Assembly (NCBI GenBank): GCA_014763895.1
Contig: JACXUM010000020.1
Coordinates: 1-64,000 of the forward strand
DNA length: 64,000 bases
Origin: Campylobacterales bacterium
GTDB lineage: Bacteria > Campylobacterota > Campylobacteria > Campylobacterales > Sulfurovaceae
Direction: 5' to 3'
The notes under the pieces were generated by a model. It ran no database searches and was not told the origin of the DNA. It saw only the letters and a list, made by a program, of their open reading frames with translations. The position numbers were made by a program, and so were the translations under genes. The stretch's first letter is position 1. Every line of letters begins with the position of its first letter. Shown here piece by piece: positions 20,209 through 28,801 of the stretch.

Positions 20209-21363
20209 ATGAACAAGAAGATGTTTTTGAGGCTACTTTTAATGATATCGACTATCGATATCTTATATGCAGATTCTTTGATCAAAGAAGTAAACGGGTA
20301 TATCAGAACCGGTTTGCAGGTGACAGATATTGATCAGGATGATACCTATAAAGACATGGCATTGGGAGGAAAACTGCATATAGAAACCAATGCATACAAT
20401 GGGATTTCTGCCGGAGTAAGTTTTTATACGACCAATGCGCTTGGCTGGCATGAAGGATACGGCGATGCCTATGGAATGCCATTCTTTGACGGGAATAATA
20501 ACTCCTATACGATAGTCGGTGAAGCCTATATCCAAGGAGAATGGAAAAACACCCTTTTGAAGATAGGCCGTCAAGCGATCGATACGCCTTTTGCAGATAC
20601 CGATGATATTGGTATGGTACCCAATTCATTTGAAGCTGCCCTTATCGTCAACAAAGACATAACGGATACAACGATTACGGTTGCACAATTGCAAAAAATG
20701 GCCGGTGTGGATGCAGAGGAACCATCACAATTTCGTTCCATCAATGGTGATGACAATGCACAAACGATCGGGATCACCTATGAGGGAGTAAAAGGGTTGA
20801 CTCTTTCAGGCTGGTACTACTATCTGCAAGATTTTGAGATTGAAAACATCGCATATCTCGAAGCGACTTATGAAACCAATATCAAACCTTTTACATTGGA
20901 GCTTGGTTTGCAATATGCTTCCCAAAATTATACCTTACCGAGTCTCGATGATGCAGATATCTTTGGGATCAGTGCAGCACTTGGGCATGAAAATTCGGGC
21001 CTTTCGTTTAGTATAGCATATAACCGTAACAATGGTAGTGCAGCAAGCAATGGATTTGGAGGCGGGCCGTTCTTTACCAGTTCTGAACATTTAACGCTTG
21101 CCGAAGCCGGAGATAAAGGGAAAGCAACATTTTATACATTGGAGTGGGATGCAGAATCCATAGGTATCGATGATCTCTCTTTGGGAATCGGAAAACTCTA
21201 TCTTGAAAGCGAAAATGATATCAAAAGCAATGAAACCGATCTGACAGCCAGCTATGATTTTACAGATACACTCAGTGTGCAGGCATACTACAGCGATATC
21301 AACGACAAGATCAATGTCATCAACTATCAAAATTTGAGAGTCTTTGTAAATTATACATTTTAA
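20209..21363 (+). CDS. OprD/porin-like outer-membrane protein
   Basis: Signal peptide, beta-barrel pattern, C-terminal LRVFVNYTF. Confidence 0.75.
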   Translation: MNKKMFLRLLLMISTIDILYADSLIKEVNGYIRTGLQVTDIDQDDTYKDMALGGKLHIETNAYNGISAGVSFYTTNALGWHEGYGDAYGMPFFDGNNNSYTIVGEAYIQGEWKNTLLKIGRQAIDTPFADTDDIGMVPNSFEAALIVNKDITDTTITVAQLQKMAGVDAEEPSQFRSINGDDNAQTIGITYEGVKGLTLSGWYYYLQDFEIENIAYLEATYETNIKPFTLELGLQYASQNYTLPSLDDADIFGISAALGHENSGLSFSIAYNRNNGSAASNGFGGGPFFTSSEHLTLAEAGDKGKATFYTLEWDAESIGIDDLSLGIGKLYLESENDIKSNETDLTASYDFTDTLSVQAYYSDINDKINVINYQNLRVFVNYTF

Positions 21364-21517
21364 AGGATTTTGCGTTAAAACAGACTCAAGGAGGTGTATT
21401 CATAAGGAGATTACAATGAAAAAATACATTGGAAACGTCTGTTTTAACGACCATAGGTTGTCTCATCTTCTATGGATACCAAAGTATAACGTAAGACAAG
21501 AACAAACTAGGCATTTT

Positions 21518-21542
21518 ATTGATTAATTTTTAATCAATTTTA
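21518..21542. terminator. AT-rich bidirectional terminator-like hairpin
   Basis: ATTGATTAA-TTT-TTAATCAAT followed by T tract. Confidence 0.4.
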
Positions 21543-21653
21543 GAATTTAAAATCAACCATGACCCAGTACACATCTTTGTCGTTACGTGCTGCACTGATC
21601 ACAGAATCAGATTCTCCAGAGAAAAACGCCGCTTTTGCCATGAAACTCAGATC
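21540..21653 (-). pseudogene. C-terminal remnant of an outer-membrane barrel protein
   Basis: Minus-strand translation DLSFMAKAAFFSGESDSVISAARNDKDVYWVMVDFKF*, with no N-terminal part. Confidence 0.55.
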
Positions 21654-21712
21654 TCAAAAAAAGATATTCGCTTGAACACCTCAAGATCAAACTTGACAAC
21701 GATACAAAAACG

Positions 21713-22039
21713 ATGATGCATGAACCATTTGAAATCTATCATTTTGGTGAAAAACTCTATCATGCGATTGAGGGTGAACTCCCTTATGGAATCGTCAAGC
21801 ATTTCACACCGCAAGGTAAAGAAGCCAAGATTACAAATATACATGAACCGGCCATTGCTTCACTCATCAATCAAATGATCACAAGCACACCAAATAGACC
21901 GGAAGTGTTTTCTGAACTCCTGATCCAGATCAATCAATTTCAATTCTATACCCGTATAAAAAGACTGGAGCCAAGAGCTGCTTCGGTCATCTCTAATGAA
22001 ATCTCCACCAACTTTTGCTATAATGCAGCAGATAGTTAA
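21713..22039 (+). CDS. Hypothetical protein, possibly 5'-truncated
   Basis: Frame is open upstream of the ATG (KKRYSLEHLKIKLDNDTKT) without a clear start. Confidence 0.45.
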   Translation: MMHEPFEIYHFGEKLYHAIEGELPYGIVKHFTPQGKEAKITNIHEPAIASLINQMITSTPNRPEVFSELLIQINQFQFYTRIKRLEPRAASVISNEISTNFCYNAADS

Positions 22040-22051
22040 TAGAGGATATTT

Positions 22052-23107
22052 ATGGGTTTTATCGTAGCACTTTTGGTTTTATCAGTCTTGATATTCGTGC
22101 ATGAACTGGGGCATTTTACTGCTGCACGCTTTTTGGGGGTACATGTAGAAGTCTTCAGTATCGGATTTGGTAAAAAACTGTACTCAAAGATGATAGGCAG
22201 TACACGCTGGCAAATCTCCGCCATCCCGCTTGGGGGTTATGTGAGGATGAAAGGACAGGATGATACCGATCCTACAAAAATCAGCTATGATGTTGACAGC
22301 TACAACAGCAAATCTCCTTGGCAGCGTATTATTATCCTTTTGGCCGGTCCTTTTGCCAATTTTTTAACAGCATTTGTTCTCTACTTTGCGATCTCGCATC
22401 TGGGTGTTCCTAAACTTCTACCTTATGTGGGAGAAGTGAGTAAAGATACTCCTGCTTTTGTGTCCGGGTTGCAAACCAATGACAAAATTCTCAGCGTTGA
22501 CGGCAAAGAAGTCAAGTACTGGGAAGAGATCGGGCGGTTTATCAACCAAAATGATGGCAACGTCATTATCGATATCGAACGTGACCACAAATTGCTGCGT
22601 CTTTCCCTTGTCCCCAAAGTGATCGAAGATCAGAATATGTTTGGAGAAAAAATCACAAGACGAGTGATCGGGATCAGTCCGCTTGGAAAACAGACAACGG
22701 TTTATTTTGGATTTTTTGACGGGCTGGACTATGCATGGGAGCAGACAAAACAATCAAGTTTGATGATCATTCAAGGAGTAGAAAAGCTGATAACCGGCGT
22801 TGTCGGTGCGGATAAAATAGGCGGGATCATCACGATCGTTGATGTCACTGCACAGGCGAGCCACGCAGGGATCGTTGCCCTTTTCTTCTTCACCGCGCTG
22901 ATCTCTGTCAACCTGGGCGTTCTGAATCTTCTCCCTATTCCGGCACTTGACGGAGGCCACATCCTGTTTAACCTCTATGAATGGATCAGAAGAAAAGCGC
23001 CAAACGAAGCCATCATGTACCGTATGACGGTCGCGGGATGGGGTATTTTACTTGGATTGATGGTCCTTGGACTTTATAATGATATCAATAGACTTTGGAG
23101 TAATTAA
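22052..23107 (+). CDS. rseP: Site-2 (M50) membrane metalloprotease RseP
   Basis: VHELGHF zinc motif, PDZ region, C-terminal NLLPIPALDGGH. Confidence 0.93.
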   Translation: MGFIVALLVLSVLIFVHELGHFTAARFLGVHVEVFSIGFGKKLYSKMIGSTRWQISAIPLGGYVRMKGQDDTDPTKISYDVDSYNSKSPWQRIIILLAGPFANFLTAFVLYFAISHLGVPKLLPYVGEVSKDTPAFVSGLQTNDKILSVDGKEVKYWEEIGRFINQNDGNVIIDIERDHKLLRLSLVPKVIEDQNMFGEKITRRVIGISPLGKQTTVYFGFFDGLDYAWEQTKQSSLMIIQGVEKLITGVVGADKIGGIITIVDVTAQASHAGIVALFFFTALISVNLGVLNLLPIPALDGGHILFNLYEWIRRKAPNEAIMYRMTVAGWGILLGLMVLGLYNDINRLWSN

Positions 23108-23796
23108 TGCAAATACTGGATAAAGAACAACTCAGAAAGAATCTTGATGAAGTGATCTGGAAGATGGAAGAGGCGCGTATCAGTGTGAGCGAACATCATA
23201 TTGTCAAACTGGTTACTGTTGCCAAATATACGCCGATTGAAAATATACGTACCCTCTATGAACTCGGGCAAAGAGCCTTTGGAGAAAATCAGGTACAGCA
23301 ACTTAAAGAACGTATGGGATTGTTGGATGACCTTCCGCTTGAATGGCATATGATCGGTACACTTCAAAAAAACAAGATCAACAATCTTATTGATCAGCGT
23401 CCTGCATTGATGCAATCGCTCGACAGCATTGATCTAGCAGTTGAGTTAAACAAAAAACTGGAAGCCAAAGGGCAGAAAATAAGCTGTTTGCTACAGATCA
23501 ACAGTGCCAAAGAAGAAAGCAAATCCGGCATCATGCCCGAAGAAGCCATCGATATCTATCAGCAGATCAAAGAAACTTGTCCGAATATCAACCTTAAAGG
23601 GGTTATGAGCATCGGTGCGCATACCGAGGATACAGCAATCATACAAAAAAGTTTTGAAACTACCCATAATATCTATCAAGCATTAACCAATAAAGGAGCA
23701 ACAATCTGTTCAATGGGTATGAGCGGTGATTATGAACTTGCGATCAAGTGCGGCTCAAATCTTGTACGTGTTGGCTCTGCACTTTTTAAATCATAA
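23107..23796 (+). CDS. YggS-family PLP homeostasis protein
   Basis: VTVAKYTPIENI, FGENQVQQ, HMIGTLQKNK, SMGMSGDYELAIKCGSNLVRVG. Confidence 0.93.
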   Translation: MQILDKEQLRKNLDEVIWKMEEARISVSEHHIVKLVTVAKYTPIENIRTLYELGQRAFGENQVQQLKERMGLLDDLPLEWHMIGTLQKNKINNLIDQRPALMQSLDSIDLAVELNKKLEAKGQKISCLLQINSAKEESKSGIMPEEAIDIYQQIKETCPNINLKGVMSIGAHTEDTAIIQKSFETTHNIYQALTNKGATICSMGMSGDYELAIKCGSNLVRVGSALFKS

Positions 23797-23825
23797 AAAG
23801 TGCTTCTTTTGGACAAATGATCGTT

Positions 23826-25517
23826 TTATCTGACGATCACTTGTTCTATCTGCGTAGACTGTTCTGCTTGAATCTTTGTGTAAACATTTTCCATCGGTAA
23901 TACATTGGCATCCCGTCCATAGATAAAACTTTGTTCTTCGACCAAAGTCTTATATCCTTTATTGAGTTCTAATGCTCTCTCCTTGGACGGGAAAAGAAGC
24001 AAAGAAATATCTTGGTGTAAGGCTTCTAACATATCTTGTTTAACAGAACCATCACTATGAAAGAACTTCTCTTGAACCTCTTGGTTATTTCTAAACTCAT
24101 TTCCGGAATGATTGTTCTGAAGATAAAAACTGTACTCATATTGTTCTCCATAATTGAAGTAAGAAATCAAAGGCTCTTTGATTCCCTTAAGGCCTTTTTG
24201 AGTCCAATGATTCCAACCGTAATCATTCGCATCTGGATCAATACCTTCAAACTTTCTTGCAAAAGCAAAAGTAGAATCTGTTGTACTGCCAAGATGGGAA
24301 TGACATCCCATGCAATTAATGGTCTCTTCATGTGTTTGGGGCCTCAACAGACCATTTTTGTCTTCGATAAATCCTTGATATATCCACCCGATTTCATTAT
24401 TTAACCCATATTCGTAGTCACCGCGGAAAGTCGCCAAAACCGCTTCATCTGTTCCATTGACTATTGCTTCTTTGGTTTCAGTTAAAGCCGTTCTGGCTAT
24501 TGCACTGTAACTATTCCATTCATATTTTTTTGCATACCGAAGCTCTTTCATACGTTTTGACAACACGATACGACCGAGATTTTCATCCCAATCAATATAT
24601 CTTACACTATGTAAAAACTCGGTATTTTCAGGATAGAGTCCCAGTGCCAAATGTATTTTTTTCTCTTCAAGCAATTTTTTTGCCATACCCACGTAGGACA
24701 TTTGATCATAAGTCGCAACTACAACGATTGAACTACTATCAAGGATACCGTTTTGGTTTAGATCTACCCCGTATTGAACCTCATCAACCGTAACGGAAAG
24801 ATTAATATCTTTTTGTTTTACCACGGATTCAACAATTGCGAGATTTAATTTGTAAACTTCTATATCCAGTTGGCCATCTTCACTCATTGCAAAATTTTGG
24901 TCCAAACGAATCAATACATCATCCATCGAACCGTTTGTCGGCCAGAAAGTGCCCAAAAACGGATAGTACCTAAATGCACGCCATAGGGTATAGTTTCCAT
25001 TTATATCTCTATCAAAACCTTCACTATCAAAATTAAAATAACAATCCGGAATATAACCTTCCCAATCTTTGGGTAACCTATCGGCCAAAAGGATATTGCC
25101 TTTCTCGTCAATATAGTTGGATTGTCTCACATAGGTCCATATCTCTTCATCACTGATCTGGCTTACCCTGATACTTCTGTCTTTGAAAAGATTTGAAAAC
25201 GGATTTTTCATCATTTCAGGGGGGAAATTGTAACTTTCCTGGAGAGGAGAATCATTATAATAGTTTGGAATAATACCTTTTGTATGACAACTGTAACAAG
25301 GGTTAGAAACACTCTCTAAACTCTCATCTTGCGTCATAGTATAACACATCGAAGTGATATAACTTCCTCTTGTATTGAGGATTTGGTCATAACTGATATT
25401 ATTCTCTATTTCAATCTTTTGAAGATAACTTGTTTTTTCATTTACGTTATTATTACATCCAAAAGAGAAGATCATTGTTATAAACGCAGCAATTAAAAGT
25501 ATGTATTTCATTTTCAT
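23826..25517 (-). CDS. Lipoprotein with two CxxCH c-type heme motifs
   Basis: Lipobox-like FSFGC; CYSCH and CMGCH motifs; 563 aa. Confidence 0.7.
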   Translation of the reverse strand: MKMKYILLIAAFITMIFSFGCNNNVNEKTSYLQKIEIENNISYDQILNTRGSYITSMCYTMTQDESLESVSNPCYSCHTKGIIPNYYNDSPLQESYNFPPEMMKNPFSNLFKDRSIRVSQISDEEIWTYVRQSNYIDEKGNILLADRLPKDWEGYIPDCYFNFDSEGFDRDINGNYTLWRAFRYYPFLGTFWPTNGSMDDVLIRLDQNFAMSEDGQLDIEVYKLNLAIVESVVKQKDINLSVTVDEVQYGVDLNQNGILDSSSIVVVATYDQMSYVGMAKKLLEEKKIHLALGLYPENTEFLHSVRYIDWDENLGRIVLSKRMKELRYAKKYEWNSYSAIARTALTETKEAIVNGTDEAVLATFRGDYEYGLNNEIGWIYQGFIEDKNGLLRPQTHEETINCMGCHSHLGSTTDSTFAFARKFEGIDPDANDYGWNHWTQKGLKGIKEPLISYFNYGEQYEYSFYLQNNHSGNEFRNNQEVQEKFFHSDGSVKQDMLEALHQDISLLLFPSKERALELNKGYKTLVEEQSFIYGRDANVLPMENVYTKIQAEQSTQIEQVIVR

Positions 25518-25534
25518 TTTCTGTTTTCTGTTTT

Positions 25535-25555
25535 TATCAGGACAATGTCCTGATA
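25535..25555. repeat. Inverted repeat/hairpin between the phoX-like and heme lipoprotein genes
   Basis: TATCAGGACA-A-TGTCCTGATA. Confidence 0.6.
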
Positions 25556-25559
25556 ATTT

Positions 25560-27434
25560 TTATTCAAATATCTCTGCCGGAATACCGTCGATATATCCTA
25601 CAAAAGCTTTTCTGTCATCATCTGTTGCATCTTCCAGCAAAGCCGTATTAGGTTTTGCCCCAGTAGCACTTTTAGGATTGTCTGAGAAAGGGTGCTGTGC
25701 ATTGAGCATTAAAATACCTTTATCTTCAACCACACTTTGATCAATACCGGTTACCTCTGCACCGATAGGCAAAGAAGCAATTCTTGTCATAGTTTGTGTC
25801 TGGGTATTGTATGCCCAGCTCATGTTGTTGACATGAGATTTTGTATCTTCACTGATCAGCAATGTATCATGTCCAATATAAGTAATATTGTCAGGGTTTG
25901 AAATACCGTTTGGATCACATGCCCACTCATCTGCATATGCATCACCTGCGACTAAAGGTTTTCCTGCAATAATTGCATTCATATGAGTTCCATTATAATT
26001 AGAGTCCAAAGAGATTTCATAGACTGCACCACATGCATTTTTCTTCAATCTAATGTCGTTGATCGGTTCCATTCCTTTATAATTGTCTTCCATACTGTTT
26101 TTGATTTCACTCATCGCAACATAGAGTACATTTTTATCTTTGTTGTAAGAAAGACCTTCTTCTTTTTTAAATTCTACGGAAGCACCTCTGTAAGCTGCAT
26201 ATTTTCGTGATTCCAAGAATGCAGCCGCTTTATCCATATTAGGCTTTAATGCTAAACATTCGATCTTATCATCTTCATACACTTTTGTATATCCTGTAGC
26301 ACAGTTTCCGTTTTCATCTGGGCTAGCTATTTCAAAGATATCAGTCAAACTCATTTTTGAATCGATCATTGTTTTGATCTCACTGTCTTTTGCATGTCCA
26401 AGCTCGATCCAGTTTAAATCAAATGAGCCGCCGTTTTGATCTGAAGTCTGATTGACCTTTGCAGCGTAAAGTGTGCCTTCCCATTCTGCTTTGAAATCTG
26501 TGATCTTACTGTCAGATACAAATTTCCACAATCCTTTTGCCGTACCGTCATCACTCATATAGACCGTTTTGCCATCCGGCATCATTGCAGCCAACTCAGG
26601 TGTATATTTGCCCGTTACATAGTGTTTTGCTACTTTATTTGTACCATCAGACTGCGGTTGAACTTCTACAATGTATCCATAATTGTAAGGTTTAAAACTA
26701 TCTCCGTTATACCCATTGTTTTTATCGATAGTCGTATCATTGAAGTATTTGTTCATACCATCTACATAACTACAAAAAGCATTTGGTTTGCCATTTGTAT
26801 CATTACCGCTGCCATCCAAAGCACAATCCGCATAAAACGGTGAATTGTTATCAGCAAATACAGAATTTAAAGAGTAATCCTCTTCCCCGCCCAAATGGCT
26901 TCCGTAAGCTGTTTTCGTACTGGCACAATTGATAATCGTACCACCGATAGAGGCCAGGTCAACCGGTTTTGTATTGATTGCTTTTAAGACACCGTCTTGA
27001 ACTTGAACTTCTGTATGGTAAAGTTCACCGGGTGCCTCTTCCATATGTGTGATAAGATAGCTTTTATTGCCTACATTGATCATTGAGTTACCATCAGGTC
27101 CATCTGAGATATCTTCAGAACCGTCAGTATTTAAAACAGGATTTCCATCTTTATCCGTAATCAGGCCAATAGTCCCTGTTCCAATTGAATCACCCATTTT
27201 TGACAAGATCTTGTAACTGAGCGGATACTCCTTGCTAGTATTATCATCATATGTTACGATCATTTTAGGGGAGACACGCATTTGCGTTTTTTCAGAGTCA
27301 TTTGCAGATAGTTCAACGGGTTCAAAGGCAATTGATTTTACTTCTGCTGAAACCTTATCATTATTATTGCTGTCACAAGCTGTAAAAGTTAAAGAAAGTG
27401 CACCTAAAGTCAAAACCGGGAGAATATATTTCAT
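25560..27434 (-). CDS. PhoX/DUF839-family lipoprotein (alkaline phosphatase-like)
   Basis: Lipobox FTAC; GGTIINCASTKTAYGSHLGGEEDY, YVTGKYTPELAAMMPDGKTVYMSDDG. Confidence 0.7.
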   Translation of the reverse strand: MKYILPVLTLGALSLTFTACDSNNNDKVSAEVKSIAFEPVELSANDSEKTQMRVSPKMIVTYDDNTSKEYPLSYKILSKMGDSIGTGTIGLITDKDGNPVLNTDGSEDISDGPDGNSMINVGNKSYLITHMEEAPGELYHTEVQVQDGVLKAINTKPVDLASIGGTIINCASTKTAYGSHLGGEEDYSLNSVFADNNSPFYADCALDGSGNDTNGKPNAFCSYVDGMNKYFNDTTIDKNNGYNGDSFKPYNYGYIVEVQPQSDGTNKVAKHYVTGKYTPELAAMMPDGKTVYMSDDGTAKGLWKFVSDSKITDFKAEWEGTLYAAKVNQTSDQNGGSFDLNWIELGHAKDSEIKTMIDSKMSLTDIFEIASPDENGNCATGYTKVYEDDKIECLALKPNMDKAAAFLESRKYAAYRGASVEFKKEEGLSYNKDKNVLYVAMSEIKNSMEDNYKGMEPINDIRLKKNACGAVYEISLDSNYNGTHMNAIIAGKPLVAGDAYADEWACDPNGISNPDNITYIGHDTLLISEDTKSHVNNMSWAYNTQTQTMTRIASLPIGAEVTGIDQSVVEDKGILMLNAQHPFSDNPKSATGAKPNTALLEDATDDDRKAFVGYIDGIPAEIFE

Positions 27435-27550
27435 TGTTAAATCCTTGCATTTTTTTGGGATGCAGGATTATAAAAAAATTAGTAACAATTGGATTTCAAA
27501 AATATTTCAGAAATGTTATAAAAAATTTGGAGAAGTTAGTTATCTTTATA

Positions 27551-27578
27551 TTGTCAAGAAGCAGCTGCTTCTTGACAA
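27551..27578. repeat. Perfect 28-bp palindrome over the perR stop codon
   Basis: TTGTCAAGAAGCAGCTGCTTCTTGACAA equals its own reverse complement. Confidence 0.9.
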
Positions 27579-27976
27579 TGGCTACAGATACCATAAAGAT
27601 TGATCTGTTGTTTGGTAAGCTTGAAATGCTCCTGCTGCGTCAAAAAGGCAAAAATCTCATCCGTACCAGCACTGCACGGTCGGTCTTCGACTTCGCCGCA
27701 CTCAGTACAGATCAGATGCATATGGTCACGCTTTGCAAGTTCATACTTTGATTTATTGCCTACAATAGGGACTTCCACCAATACACTGTTTTCAACCATA
27801 ATAATAATATTTTTATAAATCGTCGCAACAGAAAGAGAAGGATGCACCTTTCTTACCTCTTCATAGATCGCTTCGATAGTAATGTGCCCATATTTATCAA
27901 TCACTTCTAAAATATGCAAACGTTGAAATGTTGCTTTCAGCCCGCTCTCTTTAAGGAGCGTTACATAATCGCTCAT
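27554..27976 (-). CDS. Fur-family regulator, PerR-like
   Basis: 140 aa; SVATIYKNI, HMHLICTECGEVED, C-terminal CSHC zinc pair; next to a peroxiredoxin gene. Confidence 0.88.
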   Translation of the reverse strand: MSDYVTLLKESGLKATFQRLHILEVIDKYGHITIEAIYEEVRKVHPSLSVATIYKNIIIMVENSVLVEVPIVGNKSKYELAKRDHMHLICTECGEVEDRPCSAGTDEIFAFLTQQEHFKLTKQQINLYGICSHCQEAAAS

Positions 27977-28040
27977 ATTTGTCCTTTCAAATTATCATAC
28001 TGTATACCGCAGTATCCACTATCATAATCTGCATCTTTTT

Positions 28041-28061
28041 CCCGTCTCAATATGAGACGGG
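28041..28061. repeat. Hairpin in the ahpC-perR intergenic region
   Basis: CCCGTCTCA-ATA-TGAGACGGG, 9-bp perfect stem. Confidence 0.7.
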
Positions 28062-28071
28062 AATAGAAAGA

Positions 28072-28668
28072 TTACAGTTCTTCTGCGTGTTTTGCAAGAT
28101 ATTCAGCTACACCTTCGGTGTTGGCTTTCATACCTTCATCACCTTTTTGCCATCCTGCCGGACATACTTCCCCATGCTCGTTTGTAAAGATCATTGTATC
28201 AACCATTCTGATCATCTCATCAATGTTTCTACCAAGTGGAAGGTCATTGATCACAGCATGTCTAACTGTACCATCCGCATCGATTAAGAATGAACCTCTA
28301 AGTGCCACAGATTCATCAAACAACACATCATAATCTCTAGCGATCTGTTTGTTAAGATCTGCTACAAGCGGGTACTTAATTCTGCCGATACCACCATTTT
28401 CTACCGGTGTTTTTCTCCATGCAAAATGTGAGAATTGGCTGTCTACAGATACGCCGATCACGTTTACGCCTCTGCTTGTAAATTCTTCGATTCTATGAGA
28501 GAAAGCAATGATCTCAGACGGACAAACGAATGTAAAGTCCAATGGATAGAAGAAAAGAACGGCACCTTTTGGTCCAAGGTTTTCCATCAAATTAAAATTG
28601 TCTACGATCGAACCGTTTGCGAGCACGGCTGTAGCTGTAAAATCTGGGGCTTTTTTAGTTACTAACAT
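28072..28668 (-). CDS. ahpC: 2-Cys peroxiredoxin
   Basis: FYPLDFTFVCPSE and GEVCPAGW cysteine motifs. Confidence 0.95.
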   Translation of the reverse strand: MLVTKKAPDFTATAVLANGSIVDNFNLMENLGPKGAVLFFYPLDFTFVCPSEIIAFSHRIEEFTSRGVNVIGVSVDSQFSHFAWRKTPVENGGIGRIKYPLVADLNKQIARDYDVLFDESVALRGSFLIDADGTVRHAVINDLPLGRNIDEMIRMVDTMIFTNEHGEVCPAGWQKGDEGMKANTEGVAEYLAKHAEEL

Positions 28669-28801
28669 TCTGTTTCCTTAACGATAATTTTTATTAACAA
28701 AAATATTTTATCATAATATCTTTAAAAAAAATTGAAAGATTGAAAGAAAAAGTGAAATGAAGTACAAGAAATCGAAAGACAGAAACGTCTTTCAAAATAG
28801 A

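Noticed and set aside
28669-28720. PerR box upstream of ahpC
   Set aside because: AT-rich TTATCATAAT-like stretches exist but match the expected dyad poorly.
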